A stretch of 64,000 nt of DNA, from NCBI RefSeq assembly GCF_003797125.1, contig NZ_RKKE01000003.1:372001-436000 (forward strand). The letters run 5' to 3'. This DNA is from Shewanella frigidimarina (GTDB lineage: Bacteria; Pseudomonadota; Gammaproteobacteria; Enterobacterales; Shewanellaceae). Below are positions 1 through 9,816 of this stretch, piece by piece. Within the stretch, counting starts at the first letter, position 1. The number at the start of each line of letters is the position of its first letter. The notes below the pieces were generated by a model. It ran no database searches. It had not been told where the DNA came from and saw only the letters and a list, made by a program, of their open reading frames with translations. Made by a program: the position numbers and the translations under genes.

Positions 1-396
1 CAAATTAGTTTTCCTGGCGGCAAAGTTGAGCCTGATGATATTAATGCCATCCACACTGCGTTGCGCGAAGCTCACGAAGAAATTGGCTTATTGTCAGAAA
101 ATGTTGATGTTTTAGGCGTGTTTCCAGCCCATAAAACCTTTACCGGTTTTGAGATCACCCCTGTCGTGGCGATGGTAAAGCAGCCATTTGAATTGGTGCT
201 CGACCCCGGTGAAGTGGATGATTGTTTCTCAGTACCATTGAATTTTTTTATTGAGCGAAGTAACCGTCACAAAATATTTCATTATCGCCACGGCGAACAT
301 TATCAAGTTCACTTTATGCCATTTGAAGACAAATTTATTTGGGGAGTAACGGCAGCCATTATCGATTTGCTGTGTTATCACATAGAAGATAATTAA
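1..396 (+). CDS. NUDIX hydrolase, CoA pyrophosphatase-like (5' end missing)
   Basis: The reading frame is open from base 1 to a TAA at 394-396, so the gene starts outside the window. The first 30 codons carry a NUDIX box: a G-G-K-V-E start, then R-E-A-H-E-E-I-G, the Mg2+-binding helix of hydrolases that cleave nucleoside diphosphates linked to another moiety. The downstream part (FPAHKTFTGF.., VVAMV) resembles the NudL/CoA pyrophosphatase group, which hydrolyses CoA to 4'-phosphopantetheine and 3',5'-ADP. The family assignment is firm from the motif; the substrate is inferred. Confidence 0.8.
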   Translation, partial: QISFPGGKVEPDDINAIHTALREAHEEIGLLSENVDVLGVFPAHKTFTGFEITPVVAMVKQPFELVLDPGEVDDCFSVPLNFFIERSNRHKIFHYRHGEHYQVHFMPFEDKFIWGVTAAIIDLLCYHIEDN

Positions 397-509
397 TCAC
401 ACCACACGCATGATGTAATACCCAATTGATGATTGAGATTGATAGTTGAAATAATCAACTTTTATCTATTCAGCTTAGTTCTATTGTTCCAAGCATCCAC
501 AGAGTGATG

Positions 510-845
510 TTACACCACATAGCGAATATACAAACCTGCTGCGAGTGATACCAAAAACAACAACGGAATATTGACCCAAAAACCAATTCGAGTGGTGGCT
601 TTTGCATAAAAGTTTACCAGCAGATTCAAAAAGCTAACCCCAGCACACCACCATATTAAATACTCTAATTTAATGGTTAACTCAGGATCCCAGTTTAATC
701 GTACCGATGCACCTTTACTCAAAAAATAACCTACCGCGCGATCAGGTCTGGCTTCTCCAAAAATAATCAAAGCATAAATGGCTAAGCTCCAGCCTAATAA
801 CGACAAAACGGTCAATACAACCTGTATAATTCCTAAACGAGACAT
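510..845 (-). CDS. Small hypothetical inner-membrane protein, about three helices
   Basis: This is a 111-residue protein with hydrophobic segments at roughly residues 8-29, 63-83 and 88-110. The middle part (about 30-60) is polar and contains R-P-D-R and a W-D-P-E stretch. The start ATG at 845 is preceded on the minus strand by an AAGGAAAGG Shine-Dalgarno-like sequence, which supports translation. It is divergent from asnS. I do not recognise a family; it is probably a conserved membrane protein of unknown role. Confidence 0.6.
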   Translation of the reverse strand: MSRLGIIQVVLTVLSLLGWSLAIYALIIFGEARPDRAVGYFLSKGASVRLNWDPELTIKLEYLIWWCAGVSFLNLLVNFYAKATTRIGFWVNIPLLFLVSLAAGLYIRYVV

Positions 846-1026
846 GGCCTTTCCTTGGTTTACGAGAGAATATAAAGGCTAATTAGCCATATATTTAACC
901 GACTTACTCAAAAGTATCACATTAATCACCCTAGAATAGCGTTTTCAGCTTGAGAAAAGCCACCAGCAAGGTAAGATAAACCCCAATTTTATATTTATAT
1001 TCGATACGTTGGAGAATAAAGCAACA

Positions 1027-2427
1027 ATGAGCATTGCATCTGTCGCTTCTGTATTTAAAGGTGAACACGCCGTTGGTTCGCAAGTCACTGTCCGTGGCTG
1101 GGTAAGAACTCGTCGTGATTCAAAAGCGGGTATCTCTTTCTTGGCCGTGTATGACGGTTCATGTTTCGACCCTATTCAAGGTGTCTTGCCTAATAGCCTA
1201 GCCAATTACAATGACGATGTATTGAAATTGACTGCTGGCTGCTCTGTCGTAATGACGGGTGAAGTAGTTGCCTCTCCAGGCGCTGGTCAAGCATTTGAAT
1301 TACAAGTCACTGAAATTGTGGTCACAGGTTTTGTTGACGATCCAGATACTTACCCAATGTCGGCCAAACGCCACTCTATTGAGCATTTACGTGAACTTGC
1401 CCATTTACGCCCACGTACCAACATTATTGGTGCCGTAGCTCGTGTACGTAACTGTTTATCGCAAGCGATTCACCGCTTCTATCATCAAGAAGGTTTTATC
1501 TGGGTATCTACCCCGTTAATTACGGCTTCTGACTGTGAAGGTGCTGGCGAAATGTTCCGTGTGTCTACTTTAGACATGGAAAATCTACCTCGCACAGCTG
1601 AAGGTAAAGTCGATTACGATAAAGATTTCTTCGGTAAAGAATCATTCTTAACCGTGTCGGGTCAGTTAAACGCTGAAACGTATGCTTGTGCATTATCTAA
1701 AGTATATACCTTTGGCCCAACGTTTCGTGCTGAAAACTCGAACACCACTCGCCACCTTGCAGAATTCTGGATGGTTGAGCCTGAAGTGGCATTCGCAACG
1801 TTAGATGATGCGGCTGAGTTAGCAGAAAAAATGCTTAAATTCGCGTTTAGCGCAGTGCTTGAAGAACGCATGGATGATTTAAACTTCTTTAACGAACGTG
1901 TTGATAAAACCGTTATCGAACGTTTACAAGCATTCGTAAGCAGTGATTTTGCTCAAGTGGATTACACTGATGCAGTTGAAATCCTTAAAAACTGTGGTAA
2001 GAAGTTTGAATTCGCAGTTGAATGGGGTATTGATTTACAATCTGAGCATGAACGCTACTTAGCTGAAGAGCATTTTAAAGCGCCTGTTGTAGTTAAGAAC
2101 TACCCGAAAGACATTAAAGCTTTCTACATGCGCTTAAACGATGATGGTAAGACCGTTGCCGCAATGGACGTGTTAGCACCAGGTATTGGTGAAATTATCG
2201 GTGGCGCACAGCGTGAAGAGCGTTTAGACGTGTTAGATGCACGTTTAGCTGAAATGGATTTAAGCCAAGAAGATTACTGGTGGTATCGTGACCTACGTCG
2301 TTATGGCACCGTACCTCATTCAGGTTTTGGTTTAGGTTTTGAGCGTTTAGTGTCGTATGTGACTGGCGTTAACAACATTCGTGATGTTATCCCATTCCCA
2401 CGCGCCCCACGCTCAGCCAGTTTCTAA
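1027..2427 (+). CDS. asnS: Asparaginyl-tRNA synthetase
   Basis: AsnS charges tRNA-Asn with asparagine in the cytoplasm. The 466-residue product has an N-terminal OB-fold anticodon-binding domain (about 15-110, with V-R-G-W-V-R-T-R-R) followed by a class II catalytic core: motif 2 around [15 protein letters not shown] and motif 3 near the C terminus (G-F-G-L-G-F-E-R-L). The N in 'RAENSNT' separates AsnS from AspS. An in-frame TTG at 1009 overlaps the GGAG ribosome-binding sequence (1011-1014), so the ATG at 1027 is the start; this gives the usual family length. A hairpin terminator follows. Five tRNA-Asn genes, its substrates, lie about 4 kb downstream. Confidence 0.97.
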   Translation: MSIASVASVFKGEHAVGSQVTVRGWVRTRRDSKAGISFLAVYDGSCFDPIQGVLPNSLANYNDDVLKLTAGCSVVMTGEVVASPGAGQAFELQVTEIVVTGFVDDPDTYPMSAKRHSIEHLRELAHLRPRTNIIGAVARVRNCLSQAIHRFYHQEGFIWVSTPLITASDCEGAGEMFRVSTLDMENLPRTAEGKVDYDKDFFGKESFLTVSGQLNAETYACALSKVYTFGPTFRAENSNTTRHLAEFWMVEPEVAFATLDDAAELAEKMLKFAFSAVLEERMDDLNFFNERVDKTVIERLQAFVSSDFAQVDYTDAVEILKNCGKKFEFAVEWGIDLQSEHERYLAEEHFKAPVVVKNYPKDIKAFYMRLNDDGKTVAAMDVLAPGIGEIIGGAQREERLDVLDARLAEMDLSQEDYWWYRDLRRYGTVPHSGFGLGFERLVSYVTGVNNIRDVIPFPRAPRSASF

Positions 2428-2453
2428 TTATCTCCATAAAATAGAACCATATC

Positions 2454-2478
2454 AACGCGCCAATTGGCGCGTTTTTTT
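2454..2478 (+). terminator. Rho-independent terminator of asnS
   Basis: An 8-bp stem AACGCGCC/GGCGCGTT with an AATT loop is followed by a T run, 27 bases after the asnS stop. Confidence 0.9.
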
Positions 2479-2674
2479 ATGAACAAAATTTATCTTGTTT
2501 GTTCAAAATGTATTATCTAGTTCACAGTTTCCATAATACATTCTGCCTAGAATTTCCAGCAATCAAATACTGCCAGTATCCAAGTCGGTCTGTTATCGCA
2601 ACAGTAACGAGCTCAAATTGGTCAATTCAAGATAAATTAGCTGATATTGTATTGTCATTTTAAATAACATTTTC

Positions 2675-2716
2675 GGCCAGTTTTTCAGATTTTAATTGAT
2701 AAACTGGCCATCTTTT
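2675..2716. terminator. Hairpin at the 3' end of uvrB
   Basis: GGCCAGTTT (2675-2683) pairs with AAACTGGCC (2701-2709), and TCA/TGA inside the loop extend it. It lies just beyond the uvrB stop. The plus-strand side has a CTTTTT tail and the minus-strand side a weaker GAAAA tail, so direction is uncertain; it may be a backstop for both convergent genes. Confidence 0.5.
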
Positions 2717-2743
2717 TACCTTAAACTACACTTTTTCAGTCGG

Positions 2744-4765
2744 TTAACTATTTACAATGATCAGGTCGCGTAAATGTTTGACGTCATCACGCACTGCGGC
2801 AGCTTGCTCAAACTCTAGGTTTTTAGCATGTTCATGCATTTGTTTTTCCAGTTTATCAATTTGATGACTCAAGTCGGCAATACTGGTGTATTTCGCGCGT
2901 TCTTCTGCCACTTCAGCAAATTTAGAGTGATTTTTACGGGTACCTTTACTGAAGTTAGTATCACCCACATCCATTACATCGGTAATACTTTTCACTACTC
3001 CACGAGGCACAATACCCAGTTTAAGGTTGTGTTGATGCTGCTTTTCACGGCGACGCTCAGTTTCTCCCATGGCTTTAGCCATTGAGTTTGTTATTCGGTC
3101 CGCATACAGAATGACTTTACCGTTAACGTTACGAGCAGCGCGGCCGATGGTCTGAATAAGTGAGCGCTCTGAACGTAAAAAGCCTTCTTTGTCGGCATCT
3201 AAAATACACACTAATGACACTTCAGGTAGATCTAAACCTTCACGTAATAAGTTAATGCCAATCAGTACGTCAAAACGCCCCAAGCGTAAATCACGAATAA
3301 TTTCTACGCGCTCAACAGTATCAATATCCGAATGTAAATAACGAACTTTAACCCCATGTTCATCAAGGTATTCACTCAGATCTTCAGACATCCGTTTGGT
3401 TAATGTAGTTACCAGCACACGTTCATTAACCGCCACGCGTTTGTGGATCTCAGACAACAAATCGTCAACTTGAATGCCCACGGGCCGAACTTCCAGCACA
3501 GGATCGAGTAACCCAGTTGGCCTTACCACCTGCTCTGCTATCTCGCCGGTACTTTTTTCAAGCTCATATAAGCTGGGTGTTGCTGAAACAAAAATAGTTT
3601 GCGGCATCAACCGTTCAAACTCCTCAAACATTAACGGCCGGTTATCCAATGCTGATGGTAATCGAAACCCATACTCCACTAAGTTCATTTTCCGGCTTCT
3701 ATCGCCTTTGTACATCGCCCCTATTTGCGGTACTGTCACATGTGACTCATCAATAATCAGCAAACCATCGGCAGGTAAGTAATCTAATAATGTTGGTGGC
3801 CCATCTCCAGAGGATCTGCCTGATAAATATCGAGAGTAGTTTTCAATCCCTGAGCAATATCCTAGCTCGACCATCATTTCAATGTCGTATTGAACGCGCT
3901 CGGTGATCCGTTGAGCTTCAATTAATTTGTTGTTATCGAGTAAATATTGACGACGTTCTCTGAGTTCTTCTTTGATCTCTTCAGTTGCCGCTAATATTTT
4001 CTCTCTTGGCGTTACATAATGCGTTTTGGGATAAATGGTGGCGCGTGCTATTCGTTTGTTAATCTGCCCGGTCAAAGGATCAAATTCACTTAAGCGTTCT
4101 ATTTCGTCGTCAAATAATTCTATTCGAATAGCTTCGCGTTCAGATTCTGCCGGAAAAATGTCTATCACTTCACCGCGAACACGATATGTTCCGCGTTGTA
4201 ACTCAATATCATTACGTTTGTATTGTAATTCACTAAGCCGAATGAGGATGTCACGTTGGCCCATAAAATCACCTTGGCGCAAATGCAATAACATCTTCAT
4301 ATAAGAATCTGGATCGCCCAAACCATATATGGCAGACACTGAGGCAATAAGCACCACATCTTTACGCTCTAATAGCGCTTTAGTGGCCGATAAACGCATT
4401 TGTTCGATATGGGCATTCACCGATGCATCTTTTTCTATAAAGGTATTAGAAGCGGGTACATAAGCTTCTGGTTGATAGTAATCATAATAAGAAACAAAGT
4501 ATTCAACCGCGTTATGCGGAAAAAATTCTTTCATCTCACCATAAAGTTGCGCAGCAAGTGTTTTGTTGGGCGCCATAATGATAGTTGGCCTGCCCATTTG
4601 CTTAATCACATTCGCGATAGTGTAAGTTTTACCTGACCCTGTTACGCCTAATAACGTTTGGCTAGCAACGCCAGATTCTAAGCCATCTACTAATTTTTTT
4701 ATCGCTGTAGGTTGATCGCCGGCGGGTTCGAATTTGGACTCAAGGGAAAATACTGACTCTGACAC
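2744..4765 (-). CDS. uvrB: Excinuclease ABC subunit B
   Basis: UvrB is the damage-verification helicase of nucleotide excision repair, acting with UvrA and UvrC. The 673-residue protein shows a Walker A motif (G-V-T-G-S-G-K-T, about residues 40-47), the beta-hairpin region rich in Tyr ([10 protein letters not shown]), the DEAD-like motif D-E-S-H, helicase motifs V and VI ([21 protein letters not shown]) and the C-terminal UVR coiled coil that contacts UvrC ([13 protein letters not shown]). Length matches the family. I looked for a LexA box upstream and saw no convincing one. It converges on asnS. Confidence 0.98.
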   Translation of the reverse strand: MSESVFSLESKFEPAGDQPTAIKKLVDGLESGVASQTLLGVTGSGKTYTIANVIKQMGRPTIIMAPNKTLAAQLYGEMKEFFPHNAVEYFVSYYDYYQPEAYVPASNTFIEKDASVNAHIEQMRLSATKALLERKDVVLIASVSAIYGLGDPDSYMKMLLHLRQGDFMGQRDILIRLSELQYKRNDIELQRGTYRVRGEVIDIFPAESEREAIRIELFDDEIERLSEFDPLTGQINKRIARATIYPKTHYVTPREKILAATEEIKEELRERRQYLLDNNKLIEAQRITERVQYDIEMMVELGYCSGIENYSRYLSGRSSGDGPPTLLDYLPADGLLIIDESHVTVPQIGAMYKGDRSRKMNLVEYGFRLPSALDNRPLMFEEFERLMPQTIFVSATPSLYELEKSTGEIAEQVVRPTGLLDPVLEVRPVGIQVDDLLSEIHKRVAVNERVLVTTLTKRMSEDLSEYLDEHGVKVRYLHSDIDTVERVEIIRDLRLGRFDVLIGINLLREGLDLPEVSLVCILDADKEGFLRSERSLIQTIGRAARNVNGKVILYADRITNSMAKAMGETERRREKQHQHNLKLGIVPRGVVKSITDVMDVGDTNFSKGTRKNHSKFAEVAEERAKYTSIADLSHQIDKLEKQMHEHAKNLEFEQAAAVRDDVKHLRDLIIVNS

Positions 4766-6242
4766 AACATGATTTCCTATTCTATTTAACCATTTATCAT
4801 ATACCTAAACACAGGTTAATGGCGATACATAATAGCACTGAACATCTTCTGACCTAGTTTAAAATAATGACTCTATTGGTGAAAAAAATACATCACATTT
4901 TTTAATTTCGACCGGCTTTATTCAGATCAACATCCGTCACTTAGTTCATCAATATGACAACAAAATGATCGTAATATGAAAGTTATCAACAAATCGATTA
5001 GATCAGTATACAAGGCCATAAATGCGCTAAAAACCGAGCTTAAACCACAATTTAATACACAATCGGCTATCCAAAGAGATTACAATTTTGCATTTGAGAG
5101 AACAGTGAATAAATAAAGTAGTTGATTTTAGTATCTAACTGATAATAAACAACTTAACTTATCGCTAAATAATTGTACCAATTTAAGTCCAACTCAAGCA
5201 CTACAAGGGTTAGCAGCTCATTTACAGTAGAAGTCCACAAGTTTATCCACAGATTTAGTGGATAAGTCACTAAAGCCCAATACTACTGCGGGGTAGCGCC
5301 AGAGTGAGTTTCATAAAAACGTAAGAAAGTTGTGATGAAATTTAATTACATTTGCGCATTAATACGAAAGATAGCGACAATAGTTCAGCTATTATTTTAA
5401 AATTGTTGTCAGCTCATATTTTAGCAACGCATTGAGGACCGATCAACTTGGCGATCTTTGACCAATTACCCTACACATTCAACTCCCCCGTATCGCTAAA
5501 CATCATTGACTAACTACACACTCCGTCTCATCGATAATATCCATACTCAAACAGTTATCTTTCAGTCACAACTTCGTATGTAGTCGTAGCAGTACAATAG
5601 TATTCATCCCGTATGTGACGATAGATGAGTAATGTCACCAGTAATAGCCGTGTAATCTCATCAACAAAAACAATGTAATACTCGGTGACGAAGCTTACTA
5701 GCTAAATGTATCCATTCCTTCACTAACTAAAATATCATTAACGTACCTTTCCTTAAGAAACCGTCGATAACAACATCTATCAAGCTTCATCAAATCAATC
5801 CCTGTTCAGGAAAATAAAACAATTATCAAATAGCAAGGTATGCGGCTATCAGTTTGTTTAAAACGACATTGGGTTGCAATAAGGCCCTTGCTCGCATTTA
5901 AATTCGGCTTAATAAGTACCAACAATTGGTAAGTTGATATTACTGACTAGTCATTAATCCGATTTACTCTATCTCCCTAGACCAAGTTGTACTGATAAAG
6001 TGTTAAGTTCCAAAATAAAATCACATCGAGCTACAGCGGATGAACCTACAAACGCAAAAATTGACACCAAAAACATGATATGCGCAAAATATTGCCGTTA
6101 AAATCATGAAAACGAATGTTTAGAGTAAGTGATTCATTTTGTTTTCATTGTTTAAAAATCGACACAAATGCCCAAAAGTCGTTCACGATGTGTGTTTGGT
6201 AACCAATTAGTCACATAAATGCGTTTTTTTTTATAACTCGAG
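4766..6242. other. Long stretch without a recognisable gene
   Basis: About 1.5 kb between the uvrB start and the tRNA-Asn promoter holds no open frame with plausible coding character on either strand. It is AT-rich. A perfect DnaA-box-like TTATCCACA at 5243-5251 forms an inverted pair with GTGGATAA at 5258-5265. No tRNA, integrase or strong terminator is visible. It may be decayed DNA or contain a non-coding RNA; neither can be shown here. Confidence 0.6.
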
Positions 6243-6271
6243 TTGACTCAGTTACCAGAGCGTTTTACTAT
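6243..6271 (+). promoter_or_regulatory. Promoter of the tRNA-Asn array
   Basis: A -35 box TTGACT (6243-6248) and a -10 box TACTAT (6266-6271) are separated by exactly 17 bp. They are followed by a GC-rich discriminator GCGCTCCG, the type found in stable-RNA promoters under stringent (ppGpp) control. It lies 36 bp before the first tRNA. Confidence 0.8.
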
Positions 6272-6307
6272 GCGCTCCGTTCTCAGCAATACATTGCTAA
6301 AAACGTT

Positions 6308-6383
6308 TCCCCAGTAGTTCAGTTGGTAGAACGGCGGACTGTTAATCCGTATGTCACTGGTTCGAGTCCAGTCTGGGGAGCCA
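6308..6383 (+). tRNA. tRNA-Asn (GUU), copy 1
   Basis: A 76-nt cloverleaf with encoded CCA: acceptor arms TCCCCAG/CTGGGGA, anticodon loop CTGTTAA with anticodon GTT, and T arm GGTTCGAGTCC. It is the first of five tandem copies. Confidence 0.97.
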
Positions 6384-6416
6384 ATTTAGTGTTAAGAGTT
6401 GAGAAGTAAGCGTAAT

Positions 6417-6492
6417 TCCCCAATAGTTCAGTTGGTAGAACGGCGGACTGTTAATCCGTATGTCACTGGTTCGAGTCCAGTTTGGGGAGCCA
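6417..6492 (+). tRNA. tRNA-Asn (GUU), copy 2
   Basis: Identical to copy 1 except that the last acceptor pair is A-T in place of G-C (TCCCCAA/TTGGGGA). This compensated change keeps the stem intact. CCA is encoded. Confidence 0.97.
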
Positions 6493-6515
6493 ACGTTTAC
6501 CGTTATCGAAATAAT

Positions 6516-6591
6516 TCCCCAATAGTTCAGTTGGTAGAACGGCGGACTGTTAATCCGTATGTCACTGGTTCAAGTCCAGTTTGGGGAGCCA
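6516..6591 (+). tRNA. tRNA-Asn (GUU), copy 3
   Basis: Same body as copy 2 but with TTCAAGT in place of TTCGAGT in the T loop (purine 57 is A, not G), a tolerated variant. CCA is encoded. Confidence 0.96.
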
Positions 6592-6620
6592 TCGAGATAA
6601 CACATTTGAAATATTACGCT

Positions 6621-6696
6621 TCCCCAATAGTTCAGTTGGTAGAACGGCGGACTGTTAATCCGTATGTCACTGGTTCGAGTCCAGTTTGGGGAGCCA
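6621..6696 (+). tRNA. tRNA-Asn (GUU), copy 4
   Basis: Identical to copy 2, with acceptor TCCCCAA/TTGGGGA, anticodon GTT and encoded CCA. Confidence 0.97.
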
Positions 6697-6729
6697 TTTC
6701 AACATAAGTGTCAATAGTAATAATACGTT

Positions 6730-6805
6730 TCCCCAGTAGTTCAGTTGGTAGAACGGCGGACTGTTAATCCGTATGTCACTGGTTCGAGTCCAGTCTGGGG
6801 AGCCA
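6730..6805 (+). tRNA. tRNA-Asn (GUU), copy 5
   Basis: Identical to copy 1, with acceptor TCCCCAG/CTGGGGA. The outer copies (1 and 5) share one acceptor allele and the inner three share another. No clear terminator follows; a TTATCCACA sequence lies at 6821-6829. Confidence 0.97.
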
Positions 6806-7199
6806 TTATTAAACGCAACATTATCCACAATAATCCCGCAACATTCCCTACTAAAGCACAAAACAGCCTAACCTACCCTATAATTTCAATATCTTAATCA
6901 ATAGTTTAATTTACCGTCTCTGTAACCGTTAATTTAACGGTATTGATTAGTACTATATTGCTAGTTTTTCTATTATTAATAATACCTTAGATTAGTAATT
7001 ATTTATTCTCATTTCTGCTATAATGATATTGGTTATTATATAAACTATTCAAAGCATTATTATTTAAAGCATTATTATTTAAAGCATTATTATTTAAAGC
7101 ATTATATTATTGGCTAGACAACACGGTCGAACATCTATTGCACAATATCTGTGCAAGGCCGAGAAAGTTTAGCCACACACTCATGGGAATGGTTGTTTT
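6806..7199. other. AT-rich spacer between the tRNA-Asn array and csrD
   Basis: No gene is visible. The stretch is very AT-rich and includes a 15-bp tandem repeat (see separate entry). It should contain the csrD promoter, but I cannot fix its position. Confidence 0.6.
7051..7105. repeat. 15-bp tandem repeat upstream of csrD
   Basis: Three perfect copies of AAAGCATTATTATTT (starting at 7051, 7066 and 7081) and the first 10 bases of a fourth (7096). The array ends about 95 bp before the csrD start. Such arrays can vary in copy number by slippage. Confidence 0.95.
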
Positions 7200-9098
7200 A
7201 TGGGCTTATCGAAATCCTTTCAGCTTGTCCTTTTTATCGTTTTCGGTTTATTAATTTACCGAATTTACACGGTGGAAAACAACGAAGTACAAGAACAAGG
7301 TGAAATAGCACGTGCTAATTACCAGCAATATGTGCAAACCATAGATCAATGGCATGGTAGTGGAGAAGCGCTATACCAACGTATGTCTAAAGTGTTTTCT
7401 TTTCAATTTTTCCAATATATCCATAATACTGACAGCAATGAAAATTTTACTCATGGCAGCTTACTTCGTCCTGCTGACGATTTTGCCAGCGAGATTTTTA
7501 ATGTTGAATTAGGTCATGTGCAAGATTTTCCTGACGGGCGCTTACAAGTTAGATTAGACACTGCGAGTGTGTTGTCACCTAGTTTTAATGACTTAGAACA
7601 AACGGCAACATTATTGATTACCGCTTATATCGCTTTGATGTTGTTATTTGCAGTGTTAATGCAATTACATCGTAAAAGAATTAACTATGCCGCCGAATAC
7701 ATTACTCATATTCCAGACTTATCATTCCTAGCCATTGAAAAATCTCGCTTCCCAGGGGTGCTACACCCCATCGGCAAAGCATTAGAAATATGTCGTAGTC
7801 AATTAAAACTCAGTCTAGATCGCGTACGCAAAGAAAATGAACAATTAACTAAAGCGGCTTATCAAGATCCCGTGAGTGGCTTTTCTACTCGACAACGCTT
7901 TACACAACATATTGAAGCCATTAGCAAAAAAGATAAGCAACAGTATGGTGTTCTGGTTGTTATTAAGGCCGCAGAACTGGCAACGATTAACGAACTTCAT
8001 GGCCGTGCTGCTGGTGATGATTATTTAGCTAAACTGGCTACTTGTATTCGAAAATCAGTTACAAACCTCGGATTGAGTGAATGTTTTCGGGTATCTAGCG
8101 GTGATTTTGCTGTTTTCATTGAAAGTATTACTCTTAAAGAGGGTGAACGATTTTTAGAGCAACTTAAGCGCCATCTTGATGAATATGCTCAAAGCACAAA
8201 AAGTGACTCTGTTGCACATGCCGGTATGGTTCCGTACGAACAAGGAATTGAACCAGTAGCATTGATGACTTTAGCTGATACAGCCGTCAGCGTGGCACAA
8301 ACACTAGGACCCAATCGCTACTATCAATTGGAAAAATTATCCGCTAATGAGCAATTCGGTAATGACCATTGGAAAGTCACCATTGACGACTTGATTAACC
8401 GTCGAAGTATCAAATTCTATCAACAACCTATTCAGCCCTGTAATAATGACACCGAAGTTTACCGTGAGCTTTTGGCTCGGTTTTATAACTCCGAAGGTGA
8501 ACATTTACCCACAACCACAGTGATTGCAATGGCTGAGCGTTATGGAATGAGTGTAGAACTCGATAAAATGATAGTCACTCAAACCATTAAAGTGTTAAGT
8601 GAAAATCCGAGTATTTCAGGAAAAATGGGGGTGAATATTAGTGCATCCTCAGCACTACAAGACAGTTTTACCGTGTGGTTGAAGGATATATTATCTAAAC
8701 ACCGTGGTACTGCTGCCCGCTTAGTATTTGAACTCAATGAGTCTGGAATGCAAGCTAACTTAGAGTCTAGCCATAAATTTGTTACTGAGATCCATAAAGT
8801 TGGCGCTAAAGTCGCTGTCGAACGCTTTGGTTTAGGTTTTACCTCATTTAAATTTTTCCGCGAGGTCCGTCCTGACTTTATCAAATTGGACAGCAGTTAT
8901 AGTGATAATATTGAACAGGATAACAACAATAAATTCTTTATACGGATGATTGTTGATATCGCTAAACGCATCAGTATTCGTGTCATTGCCACCGGAGTTG
9001 AAAAACAAGATGAAAAGCTTGTCCTAGAAAAACTATTAGTGGATGGTCTACAGGGATATTATATTGCTAAACCTGAAGCATTGTTAATTAAACAGTAA
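7200..9098 (+). CDS. csrD: CsrD/MshH-type degenerate GGDEF-EAL regulator
   Basis: In enterobacteria CsrD binds and promotes RNase E decay of the CsrB/C sRNAs rather than making or breaking c-di-GMP; the Vibrio homologue is called MshH. The 632-residue protein has membrane helices at about 7-24 and 138-158 around a periplasmic loop, a coiled linker, a GGDEF-like domain (about 220-380) and an EAL-like domain (about 390-632). Both signatures are degenerate: GGDEF reads S-S-G-D-F, EAL reads E-L-L, the D-D-F-G-T-G loop reads E-R-F-G-L-G, and A-E-G-V-E reads A-T-G-V-E. Catalysis is therefore unlikely, as for CsrD. The length matches E. coli CsrD (about 646). It ends at a strong hairpin terminator before rsxA. 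Confidence 0.85.
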   Translation: MGLSKSFQLVLFIVFGLLIYRIYTVENNEVQEQGEIARANYQQYVQTIDQWHGSGEALYQRMSKVFSFQFFQYIHNTDSNENFTHGSLLRPADDFASEIFNVELGHVQDFPDGRLQVRLDTASVLSPSFNDLEQTATLLITAYIALMLLFAVLMQLHRKRINYAAEYITHIPDLSFLAIEKSRFPGVLHPIGKALEICRSQLKLSLDRVRKENEQLTKAAYQDPVSGFSTRQRFTQHIEAISKKDKQQYGVLVVIKAAELATINELHGRAAGDDYLAKLATCIRKSVTNLGLSECFRVSSGDFAVFIESITLKEGERFLEQLKRHLDEYAQSTKSDSVAHAGMVPYEQGIEPVALMTLADTAVSVAQTLGPNRYYQLEKLSANEQFGNDHWKVTIDDLINRRSIKFYQQPIQPCNNDTEVYRELLARFYNSEGEHLPTTTVIAMAERYGMSVELDKMIVTQTIKVLSENPSISGKMGVNISASSALQDSFTVWLKDILSKHRGTAARLVFELNESGMQANLESSHKFVTEIHKVGAKVAVERFGLGFTSFKFFREVRPDFIKLDSSYSDNIEQDNNNKFFIRMIVDIAKRISIRVIATGVEKQDEKLVLEKLLVDGLQGYYIAKPEALLIKQ

Positions 9099-9138
9099 AA
9101 AAGTCGTTAATAGACGGTAAAAATAGCCATTTTATTCC

Positions 9139-9173
9139 AAGGTTAAACATTTTATGTTTAACCTTATTTTTTA
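9139..9173 (+). terminator. Terminator between csrD and rsxA
   Basis: A 12-bp stem AAGGTTAAACAT/ATGTTTAACCTT with a TTT loop is followed by ATTTTTTA. The right arm holds the ATG of a spurious longer rsxA frame at 9154. Confidence 0.88.
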
Positions 9174-9237
9174 TCCGTTGTTTATCGGCGCCAAACCTAA
9201 GATAATACTGGGATCTATTGGTCAAAAAATTGTAGCA

Positions 9238-9816
9238 ATGTCAGAGTATCTTCTCCTGTTGATCGGCACAGTGCTGGTGAATAACTTCGTTCTGGTAAAA
9301 TTCTTAGGTCTATGCCCTTTTATGGGGGTGTCGAGCAAATTGGCGTCAGCAATTGGCATGTCGATGGCAACCACGTTTGTGTTGACCCTGGCCTCTATTC
9401 TGAGTTATCTCACCAATGAATTTCTACTGCAACCATTTGACCTCAACTACTTACGTACAATGAGCTTTATTTTGGTTATTGCAGTCGTAGTGCAATTTAC
9501 TGAGATGGTTGTGCAAAAGACTAGTGCATCTTTACATCGTGCTTTGGGCATTTACTTGCCGCTGATCACGACTAACTGCGCGGTATTAGGTGTAGCTTTA
9601 CTTAACGTCAATGAAGACCATAACTTTATTCAATCTGCTATTTATGGTTTTGGTGCGGCGGTTGGATTCTCCTTAGTATTAATTTTATTTTCGGCCATGC
9701 GTGAGCGATTAGCCGCTGCAGATGTGCCCTTACCTTTTAAAGGTGGCGCTATTGCCATGATCACTGCCGGTTTAATGTCATTAGCCTTTATGGGATTTGC
9801 GGGGCTAGTTAACTAA
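9238..9816 (+). CDS. rsxA: Rsx/Rnf electron transport complex subunit A
   Basis: This integral membrane subunit belongs to the Rnf/Rsx complex, which couples electron flow between ferredoxin-type carriers and NAD(H) to ion movement; in E. coli Rsx keeps SoxR reduced. The 192-residue protein has six hydrophobic segments and the conserved starts L-V-N-N-F-V-L and L-G-L-C-P-F-M-G-V, closely matching E. coli RsxA (193 residues). An in-frame ATG at 9154 falls in the arm of the preceding terminator, so the ATG at 9238 (MSEYLLL) is chosen. The stop overlaps the rsxB start by one base (TAATG), indicating translational coupling. Confidence 0.96.
   Translation: MSEYLLLLIGTVLVNNFVLVKFLGLCPFMGVSSKLASAIGMSMATTFVLTLASILSYLTNEFLLQPFDLNYLRTMSFILVIAVVVQFTEMVVQKTSASLHRALGIYLPLITTNCAVLGVALLNVNEDHNFIQSAIYGFGAAVGFSLVLILFSAMRERLAAADVPLPFKGGAIAMITAGLMSLAFMGFAGLVN

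Noticed and set aside
4766-4900. LexA box upstream of uvrB
   Set aside because: No CTG-N10-CAG with acceptable flanks was seen; the half-site CTGTGTTTAGG on the minus strand has no partner.
6399-6707. 102-codon plus-strand frame repeating V-Q-L-V-E-R-R-T-V-N-P-Y
   Set aside because: It is the sense translation of tRNA-Asn copies 2 to 4, a well-known spurious protein type.
6667-6861. 64-codon minus-strand frame containing W-T-R-T-S-D-I-R-I-N
   Set aside because: It is the antisense reading of the tRNA-Asn array.
9154-9237. N-terminal extension of RsxA
   Set aside because: Its ATG lies in the arm of the csrD terminator, and the added residues have no counterpart in the family.
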